A stretch of 34,558 bases of DNA, from positions 1 through 34,558 of the forward strand of contig VGZJ01000030.1 in the NCBI GenBank assembly GCA_016872595.1, given 5' to 3'. The stretch comes from Planctomycetota bacterium. Its GTDB lineage: Bacteria > Planctomycetota > Planctomycetia > Gemmatales > Gemmataceae. Positions 23,579-31,162 of the stretch are shown piece after piece. A program made the translations under genes and the position numbers. Below the pieces are notes generated by a model. The model was not told the origin of the DNA. It ran no database searches and was given only the letters and a program-made list of their open reading frames with translations. Within the stretch, counting starts at the first letter, position 1, and each line of letters starts with the position of its first letter.

Positions 23579-24169
23579 ATGCTTCGCGTGCTCTTCACAT
23601 TGTTCGGCGCTCTGGTGTGCTTCACGGTCGCGCCGGCCGCGCCGGTGCCCAAGCACCTGACGCCGAAGACGGAGGCGCGCTACTTCCCGACGCGCCTCGG
23701 CGCGGAGTCGCGCTACTTGCTCGATGAGAAAGATCAGGGCGGGTTCGACCGCGTGACTGCGGTCGAGGAGGGCGACGGCGAGACGCGCGCGACCGTCAAC
23801 GACGGGCAAGCCGTGTGGCTCGTGTCGAAGAAGGGGCTGTTTATCGCGCGGCAAGGGACGGCCACCTATCACCCGCCGCTCGCGATCCTCAAGATGGATC
23901 ACGTCGGGGGCACGGCGTGGGACGTGACATCGGAAACCAAAGGGTCGGACAATAAGCACCCGCACGGCAAGTTCGCGGCGCACGGGCCGGAGGAAGTGAA
24001 GGTTCCGACCGGCACCTACCGAGCGATCCGCGTCGAGGGCGCGTGGGACGGCGGCACGAAGGTGACGTTCTGGTTCGCGCCGGAGGTCGGGCTGGTGAAG
24101 CGCGTGGTCAAGCACGCGAACGGGGGCGGGTTCACACAGGAACTGCGCGCGTTTGCCCCCGGCAAGTAG
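23579..24169 (+). CDS. Secreted protein of unknown function
   Basis: The 196-residue product has a signal peptide (MLRVLFTLFGALVCFTVAPAAPVPK, cleavage near AAP). The mature part is beta-rich: YFPTRLGAESRYLLDEKD, GETRATVNDGQAVWLVSKKGLFI, EVKVPTGTYRAIRVEGAWDGG and KVTFWFAPEVGLVKRVVKHA. This repeats the style of lipoprotein-carrier-like or DUF3108-like beta sheets, where a late strand reads FAPEVGLVKR, but I cannot assign a family. It converges with hisI, with a 9-nt gap. It is transcribed after the kinase with its own candidate promoter. Confidence 0.65.
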   Translation: MLRVLFTLFGALVCFTVAPAAPVPKHLTPKTEARYFPTRLGAESRYLLDEKDQGGFDRVTAVEEGDGETRATVNDGQAVWLVSKKGLFIARQGTATYHPPLAILKMDHVGGTAWDVTSETKGSDNKHPHGKFAAHGPEEVKVPTGTYRAIRVEGAWDGGTKVTFWFAPEVGLVKRVVKHANGGGFTQELRAFAPGK

Positions 24170-24178
24170 CGCGCGGCG

Positions 24179-24550
24179 TTACTTCTTGTACACGACCTTC
24201 GGGTCGAAGATGCGCTCCGCGATGACCTTCAGCTCGTCGCCGTCGAGCTGGCGGAAGAAGCAGCTCTTGTACCCCTCGTGGCACGCGGCCCCACCGAGTT
24301 GCTTCACCTTCAGTAGCACCGTGTCGGCGTCGCAGTCGATGAGCACGCCCATCACGAGTTGCACGTGGCCGCTCTCCTCGCCCTTGCGCCACAGCTTGTT
24401 GCGGCTGCGGCTGAAGTAGACCGCGCGGCCGGTGCGCACGGTCTCCTCGAACGCCTCGCGGTTCATCCACGCGACCATCAGCACTTCGTTGGTGTCGGCG
24501 TCCTGCGCGACGGCCGCCACCAACCCGCCGGCTTTGTCGAAATCGAGCAT
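24179..24550 (-). CDS. hisI: Phosphoribosyl-AMP cyclohydrolase (HisI)
   Basis: HisI opens the adenine ring of phosphoribosyl-AMP in histidine biosynthesis, in the cytoplasm. The 123-residue product has all family blocks: [42 protein letters not shown], the metal-binding DCDADTVLL, and the zinc-binding [11 protein letters not shown] near the C terminus. It is a stand-alone HisI without a fused HisE. It starts at the ATG at 24550 and converges with the secreted protein gene. Upstream on the same strand, after 38 nt, is a DUF1080 gene, so the two may share a transcript, which would be an unusual pairing for a histidine gene. Confidence 0.93.
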   Translation of the reverse strand: MLDFDKAGGLVAAVAQDADTNEVLMVAWMNREAFEETVRTGRAVYFSRSRNKLWRKGEESGHVQLVMGVLIDCDADTVLLKVKQLGGAACHEGYKSCFFRQLDGDELKVIAERIFDPKVVYKK

Positions 24551-24588
24551 GGTCTGGTTCCCTTGCGAAGCCGCGAGCGACTTCCGAA

Positions 24589-25248
24589 TTACTTCAGTTC
24601 CTTGATCCACACGTTGCGGAACTCGACGCGGATGTTGTAGCTCTGGAACCCGATGTGCCCCTTCGTGCGGCCGAGGCCGGGGTGGTTCTTGTCCTGCTTC
24701 GCCTTGTAGTCGTCGAGGTTCGCGTCCACCAGTAGCCCGCCGTTCTGCTCCACCGTCACCTTGCGGCCCTTGCACACGATTTTGACGCTGTTCCACTCGC
24801 CGATGGGCTTGTTGACCGCGGCCTTCGCCGGTTGCACGTCGTAGATGGAGCCGGTGTGCTGGTAGTCGGCCAGCTTGCCCGGCCAGCCCTCGTCGTCGAT
24901 GAGCTGAATCTCCATGCCGGCGTACGCCGGGTCGCCCTTCTCCGGCGTGCGGAGCGCGACGCCGCTGTTGCCGCCCTTCTTTTCCCACCTGTATTCGCAG
25001 CGGAACTCGAAGTCGCCGTACTCTTTTTCGGTCAGCAGGTAGCCGCCGCCGCCGCCCTTGCACACGATCGCGCCGCCGTCCGCGGCCCACGCCTCGGCCT
25101 TGCCGCTGGCCTTCCAGCCGCCGAGGGTCTTGCCGTCGAACAGGGGGGCGAACCCTTCGGGCGGCTTCGCCGCGGGCTTGTCTTCGGCCCGCGCGCCCGC
25201 CACACACACCGCCACCGCCAGCACACCGAGTTTGAGCACCGTTCGCAT
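24589..25248 (-). CDS. DUF1080 (3-keto-disaccharide hydrolase-like) secreted protein
   Basis: The 219-residue protein has a signal peptide ([17 protein letters not shown]) and a single DUF1080 domain, a LamG-like jelly roll. Motifs are [84 protein letters not shown], and [22 protein letters not shown]. Family members are abundant in planctomycetes and act on, or bind, sugars outside the cytoplasm; some are described as 3-keto-disaccharide hydrolases. It starts at ATG 25248. A -10-like TAAGAT lies at 25287-25292. It is the first gene of a pair with hisI. Confidence 0.9.
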   Translation of the reverse strand: MRTVLKLGVLAVAVCVAGARAEDKPAAKPPEGFAPLFDGKTLGGWKASGKAEAWAADGGAIVCKGGGGGYLLTEKEYGDFEFRCEYRWEKKGGNSGVALRTPEKGDPAYAGMEIQLIDDEGWPGKLADYQHTGSIYDVQPAKAAVNKPIGEWNSVKIVCKGRKVTVEQNGGLLVDANLDDYKAKQDKNHPGLGRTKGHIGFQSYNIRVEFRNVWIKELK

Positions 25249-25286
25249 GAGAGAGGCTCCGGTTGGGTAAGTCGCGTCCGCACGAC

Positions 25287-25292
25287 ATCTTA
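25287..25292 (-). promoter_or_regulatory. -10-like TAAGAT upstream of the DUF1080 gene
   Basis: On the minus strand the sequence reads GGGTAAGATGT, 38 nt before the ATG at 25248. It matches the GGTA-N3-T pattern seen on the plus strand elsewhere. Confidence 0.35.
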
Positions 25293-25303
25293 CCCGCCGG
25301 GCG

Positions 25304-25309
25304 TAGAAT
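25304..25309 (+). promoter_or_regulatory. -10-like TAGAAT upstream of panD
   Basis: GCGTAGAATGG lies 123 nt before the panD start. If this is the -10, the C-rich palindromic element at 25324-25413 would lie in the transcribed panD leader. It is back to back with the minus-strand element at 25287-25292. Confidence 0.3.
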
Positions 25310-25323
25310 GGCAGGGGAAAGGC

Positions 25324-25413
25324 AACCTAACCCCCCGGCCCCCTTCCCTGAAGGGAAGGGGGCGCTACACGTTGCCGAATTCCCTTCAGGGAAAGGGGCC
25401 GGGGGGTTAGGTT
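25324..25413. repeat. C-rich palindromic element, copy C (panD leader)
   Basis: Outer arms starting AACCTAACCCCCCGGCCCC (25324-25362; inverted at 25380-25413) enclose only a 17-nt centre. The total length is 90 bp, the shortest of the four copies. It ends 19 nt before the panD start. Confidence 0.85.
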
Positions 25414-25432
25414 TCTTCCGTTGGGAGAGCAC

Positions 25433-25777
25433 ATGCGCCGGATCATGATGAAGTCGAAGCTGCACCGCGCGACGGTGACGGAAACGAACGTCGAGTACGA
25501 GGGCAGCCTGACCATCGATGCCGACCTGCTGGACGCGGCCGACATCCTGCCGCACGAGCAGATTCACGTTTGGGACGTGACCAACGGCGCGCGGCTCGTG
25601 ACGTACGCGCTGTTGGGGCCGCGCGGCAGCGGGGTGATCTGCGTGAACGGGGCCGGCGCGCACCTGATCCGCACCGGCGACACGGTCATCATCGCGACCT
25701 TCGCCGAGTACGAAGACGCCGAAGCGAAGCGCCACGAGCCGCGCGTGGTGTTCGTCAAGCCGGGGAACCGGGCGTGA
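25433..25777 (+). CDS. panD: Aspartate 1-decarboxylase (PanD)
   Basis: PanD makes beta-alanine from L-aspartate for pantothenate and CoA synthesis. It is a pyruvoyl enzyme that cleaves itself. The 114-residue proenzyme has [20 protein letters not shown], then SLTID: the cleavage site is Gly24-Ser25, the same numbering as the E. coli enzyme. Further blocks are [49 protein letters not shown] and [11 protein letters not shown] chose ATG 25433, preceded by GGGAGAG; a TTG at 25421 is less likely. The last 23 bp overlap the 3' end of the convergent GT87-like gene. A palindromic element fills the leader. Confidence 0.94.
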   Translation: MRRIMMKSKLHRATVTETNVEYEGSLTIDADLLDAADILPHEQIHVWDVTNGARLVTYALLGPRGSGVICVNGAGAHLIRTGDTVIIATFAEYEDAEAKRHEPRVVFVKPGNRA

Positions 25778-27002
25778 CGCGCTTGGGCGCGACCGGCCCC
25801 AGCAGCACCAGCACCGCGAGGCCCAGCGCGGCCATCGGGCGGTGCGAGTCGACGCCGATTTGCGCGAACAGTTCGAACGGAATCTGTTGGCTCAACAGCA
25901 GCAGCACCGCGAGCCAGCCGCGCACCTTCCAGCCGCCGGCGAACAGGTCGCGGATGTACGGCACGACGAGCGTGAGCGCGAGCAGTTCGTAGCCGAGTAC
26001 CTGACAGCAGGTGAGCGCGCCGGCCAGCGCCGCGGCCACCGCCCACGGCGCGGACGGGCGCACCCCGGCCAGCGCCACGCGCCCCACCACCAACCCCGCC
26101 CACACCATGTACCCGGCGAGCGTCGTGAGCGCCGACAGTTCGATCAGCGGCCCGCCCGCGGCGAACAACAGGCGGTTCCAACTCGTGATCTGCGGGTTCA
26201 GTTCCGCGCGGTTGTACAGCACCGACTTGTGCGCGGTCGGCAGGTACTCGAAGTAGTCTTTGAGGTACAACGGCGAGCCGCCGGCGAGGGTCGCGCCGAT
26301 CAGGTTCAGCGCCGCGACGATGCCCACGAGGATCGCGGCCCGCCTCCACCCGCCCAAGTACCACGCGAGCGGGATCAGCGGGAGCGCGAGGTGCGGCTTC
26401 ACGAACGGGATCGCCCACAGCGCCGCACCGGCCCACGTCCACCCGCGCGCGAAGCACATCTGCCCGGCGCACACGCACCCGACCAGCAGCAGCGGCGTCT
26501 GCCCGACAACCACGGTCGCGATGGCGAGCGGGTTCAGCACCAGCGCCAGCGGTACGAGCAGCCAGACGGCGGTGAACGGCGGGGGCTGCGCGTCCGCATC
26601 GCGAAATAGGTGCGGCAATCGCGCGATGGCGAGTGCCGCGAGTACGGTCACGAGCGCCCACACCACCTTTGCCCCGAGCCACGGCAGCATCGCGAACGGC
26701 ATGTAGACGATGAGCGCCAGCGGCGGCGGGAAGTACCCGCAGTTGTTGACGAAGCTGTCTTCCTTGGGTTCCGGGTCCGGGAACTGCGCCGCCACGCGCG
26801 CCCGAACCAGCGGCACGTCGTAGGGCGTCTTCCCTTCGGACACGAGCAGCGGGCCGGCGCGGTAGATGAACAGGTCGGGGAAGTTGTTCGTGGCGCGCGC
26901 CTGAAACAGCGCGAACGCGCCGAGGAGGAGGGCGGCGAGAATCGAAAGGCGAGCGGGGGGCGTAAGCCCCCTGTTCTCTTCTTGCATCTGATCTTTCGTC
27001 AT
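25755..27002 (-). CDS. GT87-like (DUF2029) polytopic membrane glycosyltransferase
   Basis: The 415-residue protein has about 10-11 hydrophobic segments. Family-like features are the early [22 protein letters not shown] loop (with a candidate catalytic Asp), [32 protein letters not shown] and [26 protein letters not shown]87 members use polyprenyl-phosphate sugars as donors in the membrane; the acceptor is unknown. Both possible starts (27002 and 26987) and the next dozen codons lie inside a palindromic repeat. It follows E2 after 15 nt, so it is probably co-transcribed with the dehydrogenase genes, though a functional link is not obvious. Confidence 0.8.
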   Translation of the reverse strand: MTKDQMQEENRGLTPPARLSILAALLLGAFALFQARATNNFPDLFIYRAGPLLVSEGKTPYDVPLVRARVAAQFPDPEPKEDSFVNNCGYFPPPLALIVYMPFAMLPWLGAKVVWALVTVLAALAIARLPHLFRDADAQPPPFTAVWLLVPLALVLNPLAIATVVVGQTPLLLVGCVCAGQMCFARGWTWAGAALWAIPFVKPHLALPLIPLAWYLGGWRRAAILVGIVAALNLIGATLAGGSPLYLKDYFEYLPTAHKSVLYNRAELNPQITSWNRLLFAAGGPLIELSALTTLAGYMVWAGLVVGRVALAGVRPSAPWAVAAALAGALTCCQVLGYELLALTLVVPYIRDLFAGGWKVRGWLAVLLLLSQQIPFELFAQIGVDSHRPMAALGLAVLVLLGPVAPKRVTPGSPA

Positions 27003-27035
27003 CGGAGAACAGGGGGCTTACGCCCCCCGCTCGCC
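26948..27035. repeat. Palindrome with 31-bp perfect arms spanning the E2 stop and the GT87 start
   Basis: Arms 26948-26978 (beginning GGCGAGCGGGGGGCGTAAGC) and 27005-27035 are exact inverted copies around a 26-nt centre. The right arm encodes the last residues and the stop codon of E2. The centre supplies the GT87-like start codon, and the left arm encodes [10 protein letters not shown] of that protein. Confidence 0.92.
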
Positions 27036-28352
27036 CAACAGCAGCAGAGCCGGGGCGTGCAGGTAGCGCATCACGGCGTTGCCGAACACGACGCCGATCG
27101 CGCCGTCCACGACGCGGTGGTCGAACGAGAACGACAGGTACACCATGTCCGCGGGCTTCAGCGCGCCGTGGGCGTCGTACACCGGGCGTTTCACCACCTT
27201 GCCCACGCCCATGATCCCGACCTCCGGGTGGTTGATGATGGGCGTCGAGATGAGGCCGCCGAGGTTGCCGATGGACGTGACCGTGAACGTGCCGCCGCGC
27301 AGGTCGTCGATCTTGATCTTCCCGGCCTTCGCGTCGTTGCTCAGGCGCTCGATGTCGGTGGCGATGGTCGCCACGTCCTTCTTGTCCGCGTCCTTCACCA
27401 CGGGCACCATCAGCCCGTTGTGCGCGGCCACCGCGACGCCCACGTTGTACTTGTCGTGCAGAACCACTTCGTTCGCGGCCTCGTCGAACGAGCTGTTCAC
27501 GATGGGCACTTCCTTGAGCGCCCGCGCGACGGCCTTCACCATGAACGACAGGTACGTGAGCTTTACGCCGGACTTCGCGAGCGCGTCGCGCAGTTGGGCG
27601 CGGAGCCGCACGAGGTCCGAGAGGTCGCACTCGTCGATGTAGGAGTAGTGGGGGATGTGCCGCTTCGATTCGACCATGTGCTCCGCGATCTTGCGGCGCA
27701 GACCGATGAGCTTCATGCGCGTGCCGGCGGTGCCGAAGTCGAGCTTCGGGGCGTCCGGCGCGGCGGGCGCGGGCCGCGCGCCGTTGGCGGGCTTGGGCGC
27801 GAGGTACGGGGCGAGGTCGTCGAGCAGGATGCGGCCGTGCGGCCCGCTGCCGCGGACGTGGGCCAGATCGACGCCGAACTTGCGCGCCAACATGCGCACC
27901 GACGGGGCCGCGGGGGGCAGGGGCGCGCCGTGGCCGTTGGGGGAAGAACCTACCCCCCCGGCCCCCTTCCCTAAGAGGGAAGGGGGGGCCAGAGCCGTCG
28001 CGCTCTCGTGTGGGCCGTTTGTGCGCTGGGGCGAGCCAGCCTCTTGCTCCCCCGTCCCTCTTAGGGAAGGGGGCCGGGGGGGTAGGTTGCCTTCGCTGGG
28101 GGCAGGTTGCGCCACCTCGCCCACGGCGTTATAGCTGAGGAACGTCTGCCCCACCTTCACCTTCGTGCCCTCTGTGGCCGCGAGCGCGGTGACGGTGCCC
28201 GCGAACGGCGACGGCACCTCCATGTTCGCCTTGTCGGACATGACTTCGGCGAGGCTCTGCCCGCGCGCGACCGCGTCGCCCGGCCGCACCAGCCAGCGCA
28301 CCAACTCGACCTCGATCAGCCCTTCGCCCACCGGCGGAAGAGGAAAGTCCAT
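27018..28352 (-). CDS. 2-oxo acid dehydrogenase E2 (dihydrolipoamide acyltransferase)
   Basis: E2 carries the acyl group on lipoate and passes it to CoA; it is the core of the pyruvate or branched-chain 2-oxo acid dehydrogenase complex. The 444-residue product has a lipoyl domain at about 2-78 (lipoyl Lys41 in MSDKANMEVPSPFAGTV). A linker contains a C-rich palindromic element (residues about 89-135). Then comes a peripheral subunit-binding domain (SVRMLARKFGVDLAHVRGSGPHGRILLDDL) and the catalytic domain with the active site FSFDHRVVDGAIG (HxxxDG). I chose ATG 28352, where the lipoyl domain begins. The stop codon lies in another palindrome. No E3 gene is in the window. Pyruvate versus branched-chain specificity cannot be decided. 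Confidence 0.92.
   Translation of the reverse strand: MDFPLPPVGEGLIEVELVRWLVRPGDAVARGQSLAEVMSDKANMEVPSPFAGTVTALAATEGTKVKVGQTFLSYNAVGEVAQPAPSEGNLPPRPPSLRGTGEQEAGSPQRTNGPHESATALAPPSLLGKGAGGVGSSPNGHGAPLPPAAPSVRMLARKFGVDLAHVRGSGPHGRILLDDLAPYLAPKPANGARPAPAAPDAPKLDFGTAGTRMKLIGLRRKIAEHMVESKRHIPHYSYIDECDLSDLVRLRAQLRDALAKSGVKLTYLSFMVKAVARALKEVPIVNSSFDEAANEVVLHDKYNVGVAVAAHNGLMVPVVKDADKKDVATIATDIERLSNDAKAGKIKIDDLRGGTFTVTSIGNLGGLISTPIINHPEVGIMGVGKVVKRPVYDAHGALKPADMVYLSFSFDHRVVDGAIGVVFGNAVMRYLHAPALLLLGERGA
27947..28088. repeat. C-rich palindromic element, copy D (E2 linker)
   Basis: Arms 27947-27986 and 28049-28088 match at 39 of 40 positions in inverted orientation (outer end AACCTACCCCCCCGGCCCCC). The total is 142 bp. 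On the minus strand it is read in frame as LPPRPPSLRGTGEQEAG, then APPSLLGKGAGGVG, between the lipoyl and subunit-binding domains. Confidence 0.9.
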
Positions 28353-28374
28353 GGTCGCTTCGCTCCCAGTGCCA

Positions 28375-28480
28375 GTGTCAGTGGCTCGTGTCAGGGAAGA
28401 ACGCCGAAGAGTGAAGGCAACGCAGCTTCCGCTCTTGTCTTTCACTGCCGTTCACCGGCACTAGCCACCGGTACTGACAC
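28375..28480. repeat. Imperfect inverted repeats in the E1-beta/E2 gap
   Basis: GTGTCAGTGGCT (28375-28386) pairs with AGCCAC (28463-28468) and TGACAC (28475-28480), interrupted by 6 nt. Inside, AGTGAA and TTTCACT also pair. The 131-nt gap is therefore a structured intergenic element, possibly a degraded palindrome. It may set mRNA processing within the operon. Confidence 0.35.
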
Positions 28481-28483
28481 GAC

Positions 28484-29542
28484 TCAGGCCGCTTCGGTCG
28501 CCAAGTCCCACAGCGCGGCGCGCACGTCGCCCAACTGCGGGACGCTGTTGGTCTCGTAGTTCTGGTTCATGCCGATGCCGGGGATGTGCTTACCCAGCAG
28601 TGTACGCGGGCGCGTAACGAGGTCGTAGAAGTGCTCGTCGATCACCCGCCGGAGCAGGTGCTCGCCGAAGTTGGTCACCTCGGTGTCCTCGTTCACGATC
28701 AGCACGCGCCCGGTCTTCAGCACGCTCTTGGAGAGCATATCCCAGTCGTAGGGGAAGATGCTCCTCAGGTCGATCACGTCGAACGTGCGGCCGTGGTCGC
28801 GGGCCAGTTCGTCGGCGGCCTGCGCGCACAGCGGGAGCGGGCGCCCGTAGCTGATCACGGTGCCGGCGGTGCCCTCGCGCACCAGCACCGCGCTCCCGAT
28901 GTTCACGGTGTAGTCGCCCACCTCCGGCCACTGCGGCTCCCAGTTCGAGCGGTCGCCGATGGGGGCGTCGATCATCCGGCTCAGCTCTTCCGGGTCGGCC
29001 GGCTCGCCCGGAATCAGGCGCGTGTCCTTCGCGCGCATCAGCGCCTTCGGCAGCAGCACGAGCACCGGGTTGGGGTCTTTGATCGCGGCGAGCATCAGGC
29101 CGTAGGCGTCGAGGGCGTTGGACGGCATGACGACCTTCCACCCGGCGAGGCGGCTGGCCCAGCTCTCGAAACTGTGCGAGTGGTACAGGCTCCCGCGGAT
29201 GCCGGCCCCGTTGGGCGTCATGACGACCATCGGCAGGGCGAACGTGCCGGCCCCCGCCCAGCGCTGGTTGCCCGCGACCTTGAACAGGTCGAGCACGTTG
29301 AAGGCGTAGTCGCAGAACTGGATCTCGCACACGGGCCGGCCGCCGGCGTAGGCGATGCCCATGGCGGTGCCCATGATGCCGCGCTCGTCGAGCGGGGTGT
29401 TCCACGCGGTCTTGAGGCCCTGCGTGGCGGTGAACACGCCGCCCAGCGGCGGGCCGACGTCCTCGCCGAACACGTCCGTCACGCCGAGGTGCGTCTCGCC
29501 GTAGTGCAGGGCCATGCGCACCGCTTGCGCTATACTCGCCAC
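28484..29542 (-). CDS. 2-oxo acid dehydrogenase E1 beta subunit
   Basis: The 352-residue beta subunit of the thiamine-dependent E1 pairs with the alpha subunit encoded just upstream. Family features are the ThDP-contact motif VFGEDVGPPLGGVF, TPLDERGIMGTAMGIAYAG, PVCEIQFCDYAFNVLDLFKVAGNQRW, GSLYHSHSFESW (the expected LHSQ region) and VIDLRSIFPYDWDMLSKSVLKTGR, NEDTEVTNFGEH. It starts with GTG at 29542, chosen because GGAGG lies 7 nt upstream and because the first helix is then complete. It sits between E1-alpha (94-nt gap filled by a palindrome) and E2 (131-nt gap). Confidence 0.92.
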   Translation of the reverse strand: MASIAQAVRMALHYGETHLGVTDVFGEDVGPPLGGVFTATQGLKTAWNTPLDERGIMGTAMGIAYAGGRPVCEIQFCDYAFNVLDLFKVAGNQRWAGAGTFALPMVVMTPNGAGIRGSLYHSHSFESWASRLAGWKVVMPSNALDAYGLMLAAIKDPNPVLVLLPKALMRAKDTRLIPGEPADPEELSRMIDAPIGDRSNWEPQWPEVGDYTVNIGSAVLVREGTAGTVISYGRPLPLCAQAADELARDHGRTFDVIDLRSIFPYDWDMLSKSVLKTGRVLIVNEDTEVTNFGEHLLRRVIDEHFYDLVTRPRTLLGKHIPGIGMNQNYETNSVPQLGDVRAALWDLATEAA

Positions 29543-29562
29543 TGTGAATCCTCCACAAACAA

Positions 29563-29631
29563 TTAGCCGCGAGCCGCAGGCGAGCGCGCCGCCTCAAACT
29601 GAGGGCGCGCTCGCCTGCGGCTCGCGGCTAA
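29563..29631. repeat. Palindrome with 28-bp perfect arms between E1-alpha and E1-beta
   Basis: Arms 29563-29590 (beginning TTAGCCGCGAGCCGCAGGCG) and 29604-29631 are exact inverted copies with a 13-nt loop. It lies between the E1-alpha stop and the E1-beta ribosome-binding site. One arm with a single mismatch also occurs at 21495-21520. Confidence 0.92.
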
Positions 29632-29636
29632 CGGCT

Positions 29637-30767
29637 TCAGCGCGCGCGGGGTAGCCCCGTGTAGTCCAGTGGGTAGACCGAATCGACGGCGCTGGGCGCG
29701 TACGTGTGGGTGTACACGTCCTCGCGGGTCGGCTCCGGCTCGGTCATCGTCTGCACGACGGCCGCGTCCGCCTCGGCCTTCGCGTCGTCCTTCAGCGCTT
29801 GCACGGCGGGCGTGTCGATGGCCCGGGCGTCGATCAACTTCTGCTCGAACGCCGCGAGCGGGTCGAGGTCGTTCCAGTTGCGCTGCGCGCCGCTACTCGA
29901 CGAGTGCCCGTGCAGGCGGCTGACGAGCGCTTCGAGGAGGAACGGCTTGCGCTCGCGGCGGCAGTACCGCATGGCGCGGTCGATGGCGGCCCACGCCGCG
30001 ACCGGGTCGTTCCCGTCGGTGATCTCGTGGCGGATGCCGTACGGTTCGGCCCGGTCCACGATGGGCCGGTGCGTGTGGACCGTGTCGAGGTCGGTCGAGA
30101 TGCCGAACTTGTTGTTGGTCACGAGCATGAGAACCGGCAGCTCGCGCCCGGGGCGCGTGCTCCAGTTCATGCAACTGTCGAAGTCGCCCTCCGCGGTCCC
30201 GGCCTCGCCCCCGATCACGATACTGATGCCCTCGTTCTCGTTCGGGTTCTTGAGGCCGTGGCGCTTCTGGACCAGTGCGGTGCCGGGGGCCATCGCGTAC
30301 TGCACCTCGATCACCGACGTGACCGGGACGACGTTCCAGTCGGGGATCGCGTAGTGCCCGACGAAGTTCCGGCCCCACGAGTGGGCGTCGGTCTTCCGCA
30401 TGGCGAGTTGGCGGGTGTGGTCGATCATCGGCATGCCCATGGCGAGCAGAATGCCGGCGTTGCGGTAGTGGAGGTGCAGGTAGTCGTAGGCGGGGCCGCG
30501 GCCCTTGTGAACTTGCAGCCCGAGGCACACGTTGAACGCCTCTTCGCCCGGCCCGCCTATCCAGAAGTAGGCCTCGCCGGACTTCGACATCTTGATGCTG
30601 CGCTCTTCGAGCGCGCGGGTGCGGAGCATCTGGCGGAACACGGTCAGCGCGAGCTCGACCGTCATCGAGTCGCGGCCCGAGCGGATGACCGAGGGGGCCG
30701 CGGTTCGGGTGCCCCGCCGCAGCAGGGCGTCTTCAAGATCGGGCGGGTCCTCGTTCGCGTCTGGCAT
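29637..30767 (-). CDS. 2-oxo acid dehydrogenase E1 alpha subunit
   Basis: The 376-residue alpha subunit decarboxylates the 2-oxo acid with thiamine diphosphate. Features are FRQMLRTRALEERSIKMSKSGEAYFW, GPGEEAFNVCLG, YLHLHYRNAGILLAMGMP, a ThDP/Mg motif region GGEAGTAEGDFDSCMNW ending in LVTNNKFGIST, and the loop SRLHGHSSSSGAQRN. The usual GDG of the ThDP motif reads GEA here, while the closing NN is kept. It starts at ATG 30767, preceded by GGGAGG. It is the first gene of the operon E1-alpha, E1-beta, E2, GT87-like. A regulatory region of about 395 nt lies upstream. Confidence 0.9.
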   Translation of the reverse strand: MPDANEDPPDLEDALLRRGTRTAAPSVIRSGRDSMTVELALTVFRQMLRTRALEERSIKMSKSGEAYFWIGGPGEEAFNVCLGLQVHKGRGPAYDYLHLHYRNAGILLAMGMPMIDHTRQLAMRKTDAHSWGRNFVGHYAIPDWNVVPVTSVIEVQYAMAPGTALVQKRHGLKNPNENEGISIVIGGEAGTAEGDFDSCMNWSTRPGRELPVLMLVTNNKFGISTDLDTVHTHRPIVDRAEPYGIRHEITDGNDPVAAWAAIDRAMRYCRRERKPFLLEALVSRLHGHSSSSGAQRNWNDLDPLAAFEQKLIDARAIDTPAVQALKDDAKAEADAAVVQTMTEPEPTREDVYTHTYAPSAVDSVYPLDYTGLPRAR

Positions 30768-31162
30768 GAACGGCTACCTCCCGGCACGAGGGCGGATTGG
30801 AGAGGGGACCGACCAAGGTCCGAATAACGACAGTTCCGGGACCGCTTCGCGTTGGGCGAGTCGCCCGTGTTTCTTTTCGGCTCGCGGGGGTGCAGGAATC
30901 GGGCCAACCGCGGGGCCGGGACGAAACAGCGGGTGCGCCGCACGCAACATTACCGACTACAGCATTCTACGCCACGCGCGCGCCGCGGGATGCGGCAATT
31001 CGTGCGGAATGTTCGGGCAGCGGTCGCCCGCGGCGCGACTATTCCGGTATTCGTTGAACGTTCGCGGGGATTGTACCCCGCGAGCTGCCGCGCGGCCGGG
31101 CACGTCGCGCCCCGGACCTCATTCGCGCGTGGGTTGTTTCGGTCGCCTCGCGACCGGCGGGC
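30768..31162. other. Gene-free stretch upstream of E1-alpha
   Basis: I see no coding signature. It should contain the promoter of the dehydrogenase operon (minus strand, near 30767), though no clear hexamer pair stands out. Two hairpins lie near the other end: TCGCGGGG/CCCCGCGA (31062-31069 and 31076-31083) and CGGTCGC/GCGACCG (31140-31146 and 31150-31156). They follow the stop of the gene at 31163-33709, so they may end its transcript, but neither is followed by a U tract on that strand. Confidence 0.45.

Noticed and set aside
28375-28480. Possible small RNA gene in the E1-beta/E2 gap
   Set aside because: The gap has inverted repeats but no promoter or terminator pair. It is better described as a structured operon spacer.
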